The translations under genes and the position numbers were made by a program. A stretch of DNA of 64,000 nucleotides, from contig NC_079148.1 in the NCBI RefSeq assembly GCF_945859685.1, forward strand, positions 92,385,007-92,449,006. The letters run 5' to 3'. Within the stretch, counting starts at the first letter, position 1. Each line of letters opens with the position of its first letter. The notes under the pieces are model-generated. The model did not search any database. It had not been told where the DNA came from and saw only the letters and a list, made by a program, of their open reading frames with translations. Source of the DNA: Eupeodes corollae (Eukaryota; Arthropoda; Insecta; Diptera; Syrphidae). Positions 32,061-43,584 of this stretch are shown here, piece by piece.

Positions 32061-34195
32061 AGACATGGTGGCACACAAAAAGTTTTTCAAGTCGTTTTAT
32101 CTTATGGCGCCCATGTTTAACACCACGCAGTCAATTTTGTGTTCACACTGTCAGACTGTGTCAGTCAAATGAGGTCTAGAATCGAAAACAGAAAGTTACA
32201 AGATATTTGTTTTGAATATTTCTCGAACTTGAAATAAAATACGCTTTTAAAATATTTAATCTTATAATAAGAACACAACTTTCATTTTCATAAGCTTCCA
32301 AGTTTCTATTTCTTAAATAAATCATTGCAAAATAAAATTATACCGAAACCGACAAATAAAGTAAAAATTTGCACAATAAAAAAGGAAAAATAAAACGAAA
32401 ACGGTCAAATGCACAAATACAACCTTTGAACTTTTCACTCTTTGCTGCCATCATCAGCATCACATCTTGCTCATATACAGTGCCCATATAATAATCAATA
32501 ACTCTTCCACAAGTTTTCCTTATTCATGTGCAATAGTGCTCAAGCTCAGTGCATCTTGTTGGAAAATGCACATCTAAGACGACGCACGGGCGGGCGAGCG
32601 GCAGCATACAATAGATGCTGACACATCTTGAACCGAACCCCATCCTTTGCTCTTCATCGTCATAGTCATCGTCTTCTTAGTCGTCTTTTAGAAAGTTATG
32701 CACATGCTTGTAAAAGTTTGCATATGGTAATTTCCTGATTGAGTTTCACCAGAAGCACAAAAAGACTAATCAAATATGCCCACACACTCTGCAGTCCGCT
32801 CATCGCACTGAACTCTCAAGATTGATGCAGAAAAGGAAGTCACTTTTCTGACCTTAAAGTAATTCAAAGTGTTGGTTGGTTATTAAAGTTGCGAAAGACA
32901 TATTGCGGAGGACGATGAGGTAGCAATTCCTTACTTGTCGCCATACGCCACGCCACGCCACGCAACGCAACGCCATCTTTGTCATTTTTTATATTTTTAT
33001 TTTTTACTTGGAGGCAGAAGGCAGTTGTGGTGCTGGTGCTGGTGCTGGTGCTGGAGCTGGAGCTGGTGCAATATGGTTCGGCTGTCCATGTTCAGTGAGC
33101 CCAGACGGACACAATTCTATTGTTTCTGAGGAAAAAAATTAATGCAACGAGAAAGAATGTTGTGGAGACACACACAAATTTTGTAATTAAATAATGTTGC
33201 AGTGCAGCCACAGACGATATGAAGAGAGGCGAGGAGACGAGCAAAGAGGATAAGACAGCAACCAAATGGGGCATGTACAGCACATCCGGTTTATAGCTTT
33301 GACCAGTGACCACCCCGAAATTCAAATTAAATCTACATAAAAACTATAAAACAATTAAACTTAACAGACAAAAACAAAAAACAAGATATTTGAGTCATGT
33401 TTTGAACAAACACACATCAGAAAAGAAAGCAGAAGGGAAGACATAAAAAGGCTTCCGGGAAAGGAAGTTCAAGCCACGGGAGCAAACAATTCGTTCCAGA
33501 TGGTCTACTGTGTAGAAGTAGAAAGGGTAGGTACGTATATGTATGTATGTTTGGTCAAGTGGTTGCCATCAGCTATTAAGTTACGTTTAATATTATGTGG
33601 GCCAGAAGTTTGTGAATTTTTAATTTCAAATTTTCTTCACAATTGATTGACAGACAACATTCGGAGGCGTATCATCATGTTCTGTGCGAGGGATAACCCT
33701 GATGGTGACCATAAAACGTGTATTACAGAATCTATAGGTTGGGTGCTCAAAAGTTGTAAATTAATTTGCAGATCAAATTACTTGTGTGAAATGAAACAAG
33801 TTTCGAATTTTGTGTGGGAAATTTTGCATTATGTTTTTTTTGGGAGCTGTCTACGATTTAGGTTTTAAGCTGAAGATTATGAGTTGAAGTTATTGCTTAA
33901 TTTAATTAAATCCAGAGTAATTGCTAAAGAATAGATAGTATAAAAAAAAATTTCTAAGATTTAATATAGGCAAGACTAGCTGAAGCAGCTAGGAGTTTAA
34001 TTTAAAATTATGATCAATTTCTCTTAAGAAGATTATGGGGTAGTGAGTCTTTAGAGCTATTGACGTAGAATCAACACAAAAACTAGAATCTGATAGTGAT
34101 TTTAAGAGAGTGTTTTTGTCCAAAACATATTTTGTTAACAGAAATAAGTTTAAAATAATATTCACACATGAGCATGTGACTTATAACACAAAAGT
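32061..34195. other. gene-free DNA with simple repeats
   Basis: GC-richer spots at 32575-32640 and 32935-32975 (repeated gccac/gcaac units) and a GGTGCT microsatellite. The 33647-33868 frame begins near a plausible acceptor (ttgacag before 33656) and reads RRIIMFCARDNPDGDHKTC, but I do not recognise it and the support is too thin for an exon call. Confidence 0.45.
33028..33068. repeat. (GGTGCT)n microsatellite
   Basis: About seven hexamers of ggtgct/ggagct. The cysteine-tryptophan alternation seen in one frame is produced only by the repeat. Confidence 0.9.
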
Positions 34196-34402
34196 AAATT
34201 AGGTGGCGCAACAGTCCGTTGAGAGCTAGGGCCAAATAACGTACAGCTCGCAACCATTCCTGTGTGTGTTTATGTTTGAGAAAGCACTTTTCATGACAAG
34301 ATTTACTATTGGAGGATTTTTCAATTCCAAACAAGAGGTAGTACCCGTGAAAAAAAAAATTTAGATGGCACAGACAGGAATTGAACAAAAGACCAATCAT
34401 CG
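34196..34402 (-). mobile_element. tRNA-headed SINE, copy D (head missing)
   Basis: The tail end (taggtggcgcaacagtccgt, then gagctagggcc) and the body (agcacttttcatgacaag, gaggtagtacccgtga) match the 46919 copy in reverse complement. About 65 nt of body between the tail block and the tttgagaaagcac block are absent compared with copy A. The B-box region is reduced to aattgaacaaaagacc and the A-box side is lost. It lies about 470 bp before the second tandem-repeat element. Confidence 0.75.
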
Positions 34403-34869
34403 CGCCACGGATTGTACTATAACTTAAAATATTGTCCACTTGAAAATACGAATTATTTAAGCTACAAACAGAAACTTTTAGGCCCTGAGACTTAGTTATG
34501 GTTTTAGCAAAAGCCGACCGAATAGGAAATCAAGTCTTTTGAATAGTATTTAAGGACTCTATAGTATCATAGAAATATAGAAACTCCAACTATCTTTTTG
34601 ATGACCAAGTGCATAGTTGTCTTATTTACACAAACAAATTATGTAAGAGAGTTGTGTAAAGTGGCATTCCTTAAATATGTATCTAAATAGTTTTAAAATT
34701 TGACTAAAAAATTCACTGTTATGTTTTTATCCACAACAACATTAAGAAATCCGCAATTAATTACAATCCTTATGTCTATTGACAATTTCCAGCGATTTCT
34801 TGAAGAAGAAATTTAGCTTCCGGATTATTTCAAAGCTTGGACATTATTGTGTTTTGAAATTTGTGTATA

Positions 34870-36235
34870 AACTTAACACCCCGTCTGTCGATTTGTCTTG
34901 TTCAAAAGTTTGAAGGTTTTCGTGTTGGGTTAAAAAATTTATCAGTTGAATTATTCTTACAAATTTCCAACAATATTTTTCATATAAGTAAAGAAATAGT
35001 TTAGTTTGAAAATCTAATTTTGTTAAATTAATTTTCAGTGGAAAACACATTTTTACGAATTTTAGTAGAATTTCTTAAATTTTTACAAATTGGGTGAATG
35101 AAAATAATTTGAGAGATATCAAGAACCGAATAAGTTGAAGGTATGATCTCAAAGTTCTGAAAAGATATTTGAGTCAAAAATCAATTTTTACCAACTTTTG
35201 ATAAATTTTCTTTTAAGTTTTTATTTTTTGTAAAAAAACTGTCAATTCTATTTTTTCAAAATTTTACTAAATGTTGGCAACAATATTTTCGAAAAGATTA
35301 AAGTAGTAAAAAGCCAATATCCCAAAGTTTTGAAAAGATATTTGAGTCGAAAATCAATTTTTACCAACTTTTATTAATTTTTTTGTTTAGGCTTTTATTC
35401 TTTGTAAAAAAACTGTCAATTAAATTTTTCTCAAAACTTGACTGAATATTGAAAACAATATTTTTCAAAAGATAAAAGTAGTTGTAAGCCAATATCTCAA
35501 AGTTCTGGGAAGATATTTGAGTCGAAAATCATTTTTTACAAACGTTTGATAAATTTTCCTTTAAGTTTTTATTTTTTGTAAAAAAAAATGTCAATTCAAT
35601 TTTTCTCAAAATTTTACTGAATGTTCAAAACAATATTTTTCAATAGATTAAAGTAGCTTAAAGCCAATATCTAAAGGTTTCGAAAAGATATTTGAGTCGA
35701 AAATCAATTTTTACCAACTTTGAGTAACGATTTTTTTAGGTCTTTAATTTTTATAAAAAAAACCGTTAATTCAATTTTTCTCAAAATTTGACTGAATATT
35801 GAAAACAACATTTTTAATGGACAAAAGTAGTTTAAAGTCAATATCTCAAAGTTTTGAAAAGATTTTTACCATTTTTTTAAAATTATTTTGTTTAGGTTTT
35901 TATTTTTTGTAAAAAAACTATCAATTTAATTTTTCTCAAAATTTTTCCGAATGTTGAAAACAATATTTCTTATAATTGAAAATTGGTTGTAAGCCATTAT
36001 TTCAAATTCTTGAAAAGATATTTGAGTCATAATTCAATTTTTACCAACTTTGAGTAATGTTTTTTTAGGTTTTTATTTTTAATAAAAAAACCGTCACTTC
36101 GATTTTTCTCAAAATTTTACGCGATGTTAAAAAAGTTATTTTTCGTTGCACACATTTCTTTTGGAGATGAAATCATTTTGTACACATTTTTTTTGATTTA
36201 TAAAAAAATGATTAATTGAATTTTTTTTCAAAAAA
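34870..36235 (+). mobile_element. tandem-repeat-core element, copy 2 (right end missing)
   Basis: The left end ccccgtctgtcgatttgtct near 34878 and the following non-repeat segment (aaaagtttgaaggttttcgt, then agaaatagttta, aaatctaattttgtt, aattgggtgaatgaaa) match 7361-7560. The array follows, and then the post-array block gttgcacacatttcttttgg, as at 8434-8450. The right end seen at 8640-8835 does not follow. No protein is encoded; frames inside are shadows. Confidence 0.7.
35110..36180 (+). repeat. ~174-175 bp tandem array, about six units
   Basis: The anchor aaagatatttgagtc recurs at about 35161, 35334, 35509, 35684, 35858 and 36014, giving spacings of 173, 175, 175, 174 and 156 bp; the last is short because the unit at 35858 has lost part of its sequence. 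Units differ by scattered substitutions, so they are old or were not homogenised. Confidence 0.88.
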
Positions 36236-38408
36236 AATATTTTTATTTGGTATCACGTTTCAATATATTACATAAAATTTGATTCAAGTCTCTTAAGATA
36301 ACTTCAAAAGCTGGTCTTAACATTTGTTTTTATATACAAACACATTTGAGGTACCATCTGCTCAAGGCTTATGAAAGTTGTACTTAATAGCAATGGTCCA
36401 AATTGAAAATAATTAATAAAGTTTTAAGTAATTCTATATCTCAAGTTTCATGAGGATCGTTTGAGTAAAACCTGAGGACAAGAATCATAATACTAGATTT
36501 TTAAAGCTTAGATGTAAGGATTTCATTCTTTGAAAATTCCTATAATTCATAAAATAAAAATTTTGAAACTTTATTTTGCTAAAAGTTAGGCCTAATAAAA
36601 GTTAGGACTAAAATCATTAGACCATAGTTTCTTGTTTTAAGGCTACCTAATAATTTAAATCAGAATAAGCTTAATTAAATCCAAATCTTTCCTCATAGTG
36701 TCTATATTTAGCAAGTAAGAAAAAATCAATTCTTCTATAAACAGAATACCATTATGTATGTTCTACCTTAGAATACACCCTTACAACTAAATAACGGATG
36801 TAAAAAGAGATCTTTCACCCTTTTTGACAGATTATAAAAGCTGTTACTGTCGACTATTAGTCACTTTCTTAACTCCAAATTCAAACATAAAAATCAATCA
36901 TAACTTTACTACCCTCTGCTTATTTACACCAAAAATACCTTCGAAATTTGTATAATTTCAATCCATCAGCTTCTTCATTCAAAAAGGATATCATACATAC
37001 CCGAAACCTGACTCCTCTCTCTTAATCAATCTGTTGCAACCTTTTTTATTCGAATGAGTTGCCTGAGGTGTTAAGAATATCCTTGGGTGTCCTAAACTCT
37101 CGAGGAATTTCCTTAATACCCCCATAAAAGGGATGTCAAAAGGACACTCATATAAACCTATCATCCACCGTGGCACGTCTACACACACAAACGCACATGC
37201 AAAAATCGCATTCATATTGACATTGATTGAAAACCTTATCTCTGAAGAACGTGACGACTTTTGTTCATCCTTTCAATCTTTATTATTTCCTTTCGTTCAT
37301 CAACGCATTTACACTCACCAAATCGTACGTGCGTGTCGTGTAATCTTTGTCCAACACAACACCAACAACAAAAAAGGATTCTTTCTTCACTCAATAAAAT
37401 CATCCTCATCGATCAAAAAAATATATGTACATATATAAATGTTTTCTTTTATTATTACTTTTATTTTATACCTAAACCTTTTTTTAAAGGACTTTCATTT
37501 TAGGGCTTCGACCAGACTAGACCAAAACGAAGAAAATTAAAATTCAATATCACCCTTGGAAAATTCGTTCATCAATTTTATTATTGCCAAATCCTTCCCG
37601 AACCCGCACTCTGTTCCTTATGATGTTGAATTTAATGATGATCGATTGTTTGGAGGTTTCTGACTTTGGGTGTCTTTTCTAGGAATGTTCGTTTCTGTGT
37701 CTCTATTGAAACAAAACGCTTGATCGACCATAAAATATTTTTCACTTTTGACTAAAACCCGCACAGCCCGGAGCTGAGCGGGGCGGAGCGATATGATAAT
37801 AATGATGGATTACTTTTCAAGCAGACTTTTAATGCGTTTGATGTGTGGTGTATGTATATTATCCATCACCATGTATCAACTGTTCACCCATTCAAATAAA
37901 AAACAAATGCATCTCATTTCATTGTTCATCATGTGTGATGTGTACCTAAAAAATTTAAATTATTTCTGTTAATTAAACTGAAAACAGAACTTAACAGACA
38001 AAATATATAACCAATCAACACCCTTTCAAGAGCTGGAATGATGACATTGCATAAGCACATGGAGTTGGAATGTACTTGTACTCAGTGCAATGGGCCTCCA
38101 TAGGGTGTATTGGCCCTTGAGGCGCGGCGGGCGCCAATAAACAACTGCCACTTTGACATTTGACAAACCGTAATGACTTAACTGTCAGATATCAATGGAT
38201 ACTCAGAAATAGTTGCTTTAGATTTTACAGAGTAAAAACGGAACTGAATGTCATCAAGACTCAATTTACTTTTTATGACATCCAATGATGGGTTTTAAAA
38301 TTATGAAACTTGAAAATTCAACACAGTAATTAAATAAGTCGAAGACATGGGTTGTAAATGGGTGATATTTTTAAATAATTTTATATTACTGTATTCATTT
38401 CTGTGTTA
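36236..38408. other. gene-free DNA
   Basis: AT-rich with two GC-rich islets, 37764-37790 (gagcggggcggagcg) and 38118-38138 (gaggcgcggcgggcgcc). The overlapping frames at 36991-37215 and 37133-37503 cover the same DNA on both strands and show no domain. Confidence 0.45.
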
Positions 38409-39203
38409 AGGGCCTTGCACATGAGAGCGAACAACGAATGGACGAACAAACGTACACTTTTCAAGAAGTCAATTTCAATCAAAAAAACATTTTAATTATA
38501 AGAACACAATTGAAACTTATGTTAGGATATTGAAATTTGCATTTTGTTTTCTAAAACAACACAATTTTGTAAAAACAATTTAGTAGTAACGAATTGCAGT
38601 GTGATTGCTACGAACTGTCAAACTCTATTCGCGTTCCACATACCATCCACACTGCAACGAATAATTTGATCGCATTCAAATTACTCCTGGAATACAATGG
38701 TGACGAAGCCGTAGCCGGAGTCATAACCGGAATACCTGTCAAAATATTGATAGTACGCAAATGCAGATGCACGAACACAACGCGGCGGAACTGGAATCGG
38801 TGCCGCAACCGGAGGCGGAAGAGTTGACCAACTTTTAACTTTGATGTACGACACTTTTGACGTCTATCATTTTTAGCACATCAAATTTGATTTCGTGGTT
38901 TTTATTTGTGCATTAAATTAATATTTTTCATTGGGGTCAAAAAGTCGTTAGACGCATTGGGTGCGTACTTTCTGTTAACGTACGACAAGCTATGACAGCT
39001 TCTCCGACTCCAGCTCCGATTTTTGCCTTGTGTTCCAGCAGTTAACCCCAAAATTATACCACTCTTGTTTTGTTTCTTGAAAAGGGTAATTATAAATTGA
39101 CAATTCGTTGATGTCTGCGAATAGAAATAAAGCTCATGTGAATGAAAAGTCAAAATATCCGAACATTCACAGTTCGTAGTTCGTAGCTCATGTGCAAGAT
39201 GCT
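38409..39203. mobile_element. non-autonomous DNA transposon, PIF/Harbinger-like
   Basis: A 795-bp unit bounded by inverted repeats. The left end is agggccttgcacatgag (38409-38425); the right end, reverse-complemented, is agcatcttgcacatgag (39187-39203). The inner twelve bases match exactly, and similarity continues inward (gcgaacaacgaa against tacgaactacgaa). TTA stands directly outside both ends (38406-38408 and 39204-39206), the 3-bp TWA target duplication typical of PIF/Harbinger elements. The interior has no transposase that I can recognise. The minus frame 38902-39219 crosses the right end, and the plus frame 38594-38827 matches nothing known to me, so the element would depend on a partner elsewhere. 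Confidence 0.78.
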
Positions 39204-39206
39204 TTA

Positions 39207-39978
39207 GTGTTAGTAACAATTTTTAATTTTCAGTTTTTATTTTTTCTAAAAAGTTATTAAAATTGAAAACTATTATCAGTAATTTTTACTAGATCCCCAA
39301 TATTTTTAGTTGAGTGATTTAAGGTCCTAAAAGTGTTTAAGAAATTATTTCAGTAAAATGTACGAACAAGTTGATGAATTTCTCAAACATTTTACATGAA
39401 ACCACTTTGAAATTTGAAGAATTTTTCATGTTTTAATGTGGTTTAATATCTGAATCATAACAAATTTTCAAGGGAAAGATATATAACAGTTTTGTTGCTC
39501 GAAACTGCCCTCAAACACCGGTTTTTAATTTTTTCCCAAATTGTCAAAAAATGGTTAGTTAAGTTTTGCTAAATTAATTTTTAACTGACAAACAAAAAAT
39601 TGTGTTCCTTTTTTTAAAATTGAGTTCAGAACTATACGTTTTTTTTCGTTTAGAAGAAGGTTTCCGAATGCAGAGCAATTTTAACGAGCTCGGAGAAATA
39701 GCTTTCTGAGTAATGAACTGAATACAATATAACGTAGCAAATGCTAAGATTATAAAATTTGTGAATTGCCCTGGAAAAGAAGTTAATTTTTGTGATGAAC
39801 AATTAGTTAAACATTTGTATCCATATGTGTGGTTTGTAAAAAATAAGACAATTTTGTTCAGAAACCACTTGAATAGTTTTAAAATTTGAGTTTTCAGAAG
39901 TTCGGAGAAGATGAGAAGAAGAGAATGTTTAAGACAGATTTGGAAGACTCAAAATATAGTGCTTCGTCAAGAAAAGTA
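39207..39978. other. AT-rich DNA, nothing recognised
   Basis: Only short frames and AT-rich sequence lie between the Harbinger-like element and the next tandem-repeat element end. Confidence 0.5.
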
Positions 39979-40060
39979 AAATAGAGGCTGGGTTGCAACT
40001 CACACTGATAACTTCCCATCAAGCCTGTCGATTTGTCTTGCTTAAAATATTCATAACATT
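39979..40060 (+). mobile_element. left end of tandem-repeat-core element, copy 3
   Basis: gaggctgggttgcaactcac, cactgataacttcccatc and cctgtcgatttgtcttgct align with 7330-7390. The tandem-repeat core is absent; a Tc1/mariner relic follows, and right-end sequence of the same family resumes at 41115. Confidence 0.7.
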
Positions 40061-40224
40061 ATTTTGTGCGTAATTAATATTTTGAAGTCAATATATTATC
40101 TATTTTGCTATTTCAAAGTATATAGGGCTGCAATTTGACATCTGTCAAACTTAATTTTTAAAAAAAATTCAGCTAAAAGTCTGACATTTACGATAATCGA
40201 TCGCTTACAAACTGTTAAAACCTA

Positions 40225-41112
40225 CCCTAAAAATATGGTGTTTTTGTCACAGCCACATATCGTACTTTAACAGCAGATCTTGGTTTACACAATCGTCCAA
40301 TTATGCAAACAATTGGCAAAAATGTGAAGAAATTTGAAGAGAGTGGATTGGTTACCGATATTGTAAGGTCGTTTCTCTCGTAGGTACCATTGAAAATATC
40401 GCTGCTGTATGTGTCAATTCCTCTTAGTTCTCAGGAATTCAGACCGTCTTAGGTCACGTTTTGTATTTGGATCTATACCTACATCCATATAAGGTTCAGT
40501 AGATAGAACAAGTGAAGGCAGCTGACCATTCCCAACTTCGTAGATATGTCGAATGGGTGCTTGAACAACAGGTGACGGTGGACGGCGATTTTTTGAGTAA
40601 AATTTTGTTCAGCGACGAAGGGCATTTCTCACTTGGTGGGTATGTTAATAAGTACAATTGTCGTATTGGGGCTCTGAAAATCCTCAAGTAATTGAAAAGA
40701 GGCCAATGCATCCACAAGAAGTCACCGTTTGGTGCGCTTTTTGGTCCGTAGGTGTGATTGGAAAACGACGATGTAACTACTGTCACCATCAATTCAGAGC
40801 TTTACGGTCATAAGATAGCCGACTATTTTTTGCCTACTATTCAAGAATACGACTTGGAAAATTTATGGTTTCAACAAAACGGTACCACATGACACACGAT
40901 TCGACCGAAAATACGTAATTTCTAGTCGTGGCGATATCAACTCACCGCTTGACACCGCTCGACTGTTTTTTGTGAGGCTACGTGAAAGACCGTGCTTATA
41001 TATTTAAACGTTTAACACTTGATCACTTAAAAAATAACTTTCGTCAAGTTACGACTGAGATACCAAGCAATATGTGTCAAAAGTGGTCGAATATTTTCTC
41101 ACTTTTTCGTAA
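40225..41112 (+). mobile_element. Tc1/mariner-superfamily transposase relic
   Basis: Blocks in order: ATYRTLTADLGLHNRPIMQT and GKNVKKFEESGLVTDI (N-terminal helix-turn-helix side); LRRYVEWVLEQQVTVDGDFL; SKILFSDEGHFSLGGYVNKY with the first catalytic Asp near 40615; ENPQVIEKRPMHPQEVTVWC in another frame; INSELYGHKIADYFLPTIQE; YDLENLWFQQNGTT, where the usual aspartate of FQQDG is asparagine; then DHLKNNFRQVTTEIPSNMCQ and KWSNIF near 41100. The third-acid region is scrambled and several frameshifts occur, so it is dead. No terminal repeats were identified. It is flanked by left- and right-end sequences of the tandem-repeat family, which suggests insertion into such an element. Confidence 0.8.
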
Positions 41113-41114
41113 AA

Positions 41115-41340
41115 TATTCAAGGTGACAAACATTTGTTTAAATTTATTTGAAGTCGATATCTGTACTGGTTCTTGAGCTATGGACGACGAAAAAACTTTC
41201 TGAACGTACAGATGTATGAACGTACGTCCCCACGCCACGCACGCACAGACATCTCTCTAAAAATCTTTTAGTTCGACAAAACTTGAAACGTCTAAAAATG
41301 TCAAATTTTGCAATTCGACAAAGCGGCCGAATACAATAAC
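41115..41340 (+). mobile_element. right end of tandem-repeat-core element, copy 3
   Basis: aggtgacaaa, tatttgaagtcgatatctgt, tggttcttgagctatggacg, acgtacgtcc, acagacatctctctaaaaat and caattcgacaaagcgg align block for block with 8645-8825. With 39979-40060 this may be one element split by the Tc1/mariner relic, with its tandem core lost. Confidence 0.75.
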
Positions 41341-41534
41341 TTCCTATTTTTGCTTTGTTACCAAAAAAAATTTATAGGGACATTTGTTATTTTTCGTCTT
41401 AGAAAAATTAAAAAAACGCGAATCAGCTCAAAACCTAACTTTTTAAATTTGGAGTCTATCGGCCCAATGTTTTGGGCTGCCATAACAGACAGACGGACGG
41501 AACTGGGGAACCCACCACAATATTTATTTTAATT

Positions 41535-41820
41535 CAAGTTTTTAATTCGTGAGATATTTTGGGTTAAAAAAACAAACTACTTAATTTTTTTGAGGGTCCT
41601 TTCTGCATCTTTATTTATTTAAAATTGATATTTTGACTGGTTTTTGAGATATGGAAGACGAAAAGAGCTTCCTGAACGTACAGACGTACGAACGTGCACA
41701 GGAACATACGGACACACAGACATCTCTCTTAAAATCTTTTATTTAGATTCTTGGAACCTTCAAAACGTCAAGAAATGTCAATATGTTCAATTCGACAAAC
41801 CGGGCTGGTGACAGTAACTG
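41535..41820 (+). mobile_element. right end of tandem-repeat-core element, copy 4
   Basis: It begins with aattcgtgagatattttggg (compare 8517-8540), continues with tcctttctgcatcttta, gagatatggaagacgaaa, acgtacagacgtacgaac, cagacatctctcttaaaatc and gtcaagaaatgtcaa, and closes with caattcgacaaaccggg. This is the longest right-end-only copy and the clearest for defining the terminus. Confidence 0.75.
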
Positions 41821-43584
41821 AATGAATATTGACACGATCATGCCTTGAATATCAATGAAATGGATGAAATACTGTAAATTCGTCATTGGTAAAAATATAG
41901 GACACAGTTTTGAATAAGAAAATTGAAAAACAGGCGCCAGCGATGTATCTTCACATCGCCAACGGCAATGGAAATGTCTCTACACCAGCCTCACGTGGTC
42001 TACAACAATAACAAACTGCAGCTTTCATTTTATGGTCAATTGAATGAATAATTGTGGCAGTGAGTATTTTCTGAACCGTTTTTTATTTTATTATTATTTA
42101 AAAACAGAAACCGAGAGATACTCGAATTCAACAACAAAATTACAAAACAATTGACATCAATTAAAAACGCTCTCCAACCGCTAATATTAACAATGACAAC
42201 CATGCGCTGGTGCTGATGTTGACGACGAATGATGAGACTCATCAGATGCAGCCTATATATACATATATGTATCGTAGTACCGCTGCTGGCTAACTGTTGA
42301 AAAATGTTCTAAATGAGAAGCTATAAAGACACATAAATATAATCAAGAACTACTCCTATACTATATGCAGATATGCCACCATTTATAAAATAAAATTAAA
42401 ACTTCACATCAGATGCTGCATGGCTTGACATAGCTTGGCTATAGTTTTTGGTTATGTTGCGCTTTAGCTAGCAATGTTAATTTTTGTAAATTAATGGATA
42501 TCATTTTGTGCTGTTGTGAGAAGAGATATGGGAAGGGAAACATATTTAATGCGTAGTTTTTTTTTGTTTTTTAATTAATTAAAGCTTCAGTTTCATTTAT
42601 ACTTTTATGCATCACAATATCCAGAAATCCAGATCCGCAGTTGCAGTCTACAGAAACAGAAACAGATACTGTTGATGTTGATGGTATATTAAATGTGGAG
42701 TCATGACTGAATGTGGAAATAAGTGAGTAATAATTACCATCAGACTGTCAGGGACGAATGAAACCGCAAATGCAAATTGTGGCTAATTGATATTTTCGTT
42801 GCGCTAAAAGAACAAAAAAGCAGACCCAAAAAAAGTGAAAAAAGAAAACACTTAAGGCTCATTTAATGCAATGAAATGGTTGAATGAAATAAGTCCCTGT
42901 CTTAATATGCATACATAGCTACTAATCTGGATTTCGGAATTTTAATACTATGATCTGGACTTTTGTCTTCGACGAGATGCTGCAGTTTTTTTTTCTGCCC
43001 AAATAGAGTAGTGAAAATTAAATACATGCCTGAAGCCAACTTCCCATTAAAGGAACAGTTAATTTGATTCAGTGTTTTGACTGAATTTGTAAAACATTTT
43101 TGTGTTTACTCAATTTAATTTTATTAATAGCTAAAGTGTCTTTACTATCACACAAGTTGATCAACTTACTTGATCTCTTCGATCTTCTAATTCCCTTTGC
43201 CAGGGCTAGGCAAAAAGTATGGCCCTTGGATCTTTGTCGATTCATTGTGCTTCCCAGGATATGTTAAGGTTTAGGTAGAGAATATAGGAAGGTTCATCTC
43301 CTCCCAGAACCATCTTAACATTTGAGAGAGTTTCAGTGGCAAAGACGGAAATTGGCACATAAGTCATCCAAAATGTATTCTCCTAGTGAGATCATTCGGC
43401 TTTCATCTAGGCTTAAATATCCTCAGATTAAAGAAAGGTGTCATCTTCCGCCGACCATTCGCTGGTTGCAATTTCGAGAAAACTTTTCACTGTAGTTCAA
43501 TTATATGTGATAACAGGTTGGTTTTGTTAAAAAGCGTTCAACTATTACTTATCTGTTTAACTTTACGTGCTTTTGTTTAGATGT
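41821..43584. other. gene-free DNA
   Basis: Nothing definite. The plus frame reading EIIRLSSRLKYPQIKERCHL (about 43391-43450) might be a linker of the LINE that starts at 43585, but it is not supported by any motif I know. Confidence 0.4.

Noticed and set aside
32935..33129. Cysteine/tryptophan-rich frame as a secreted peptide
   Set aside because: The CWCW pattern is the translation of a GGTGCT microsatellite.
33647..33868. 73-codon frame with RRIIMFCARDNPDGDHKTC as an exon
   Set aside because: No family was recognised, and the acceptor-like and donor-like sites around it are no better than chance.
35110..36180. Regularly spaced repeats as a CRISPR-like array
   Set aside because: Repeats are contiguous ~175 bp diverged units with no spacers, in eukaryotic DNA.
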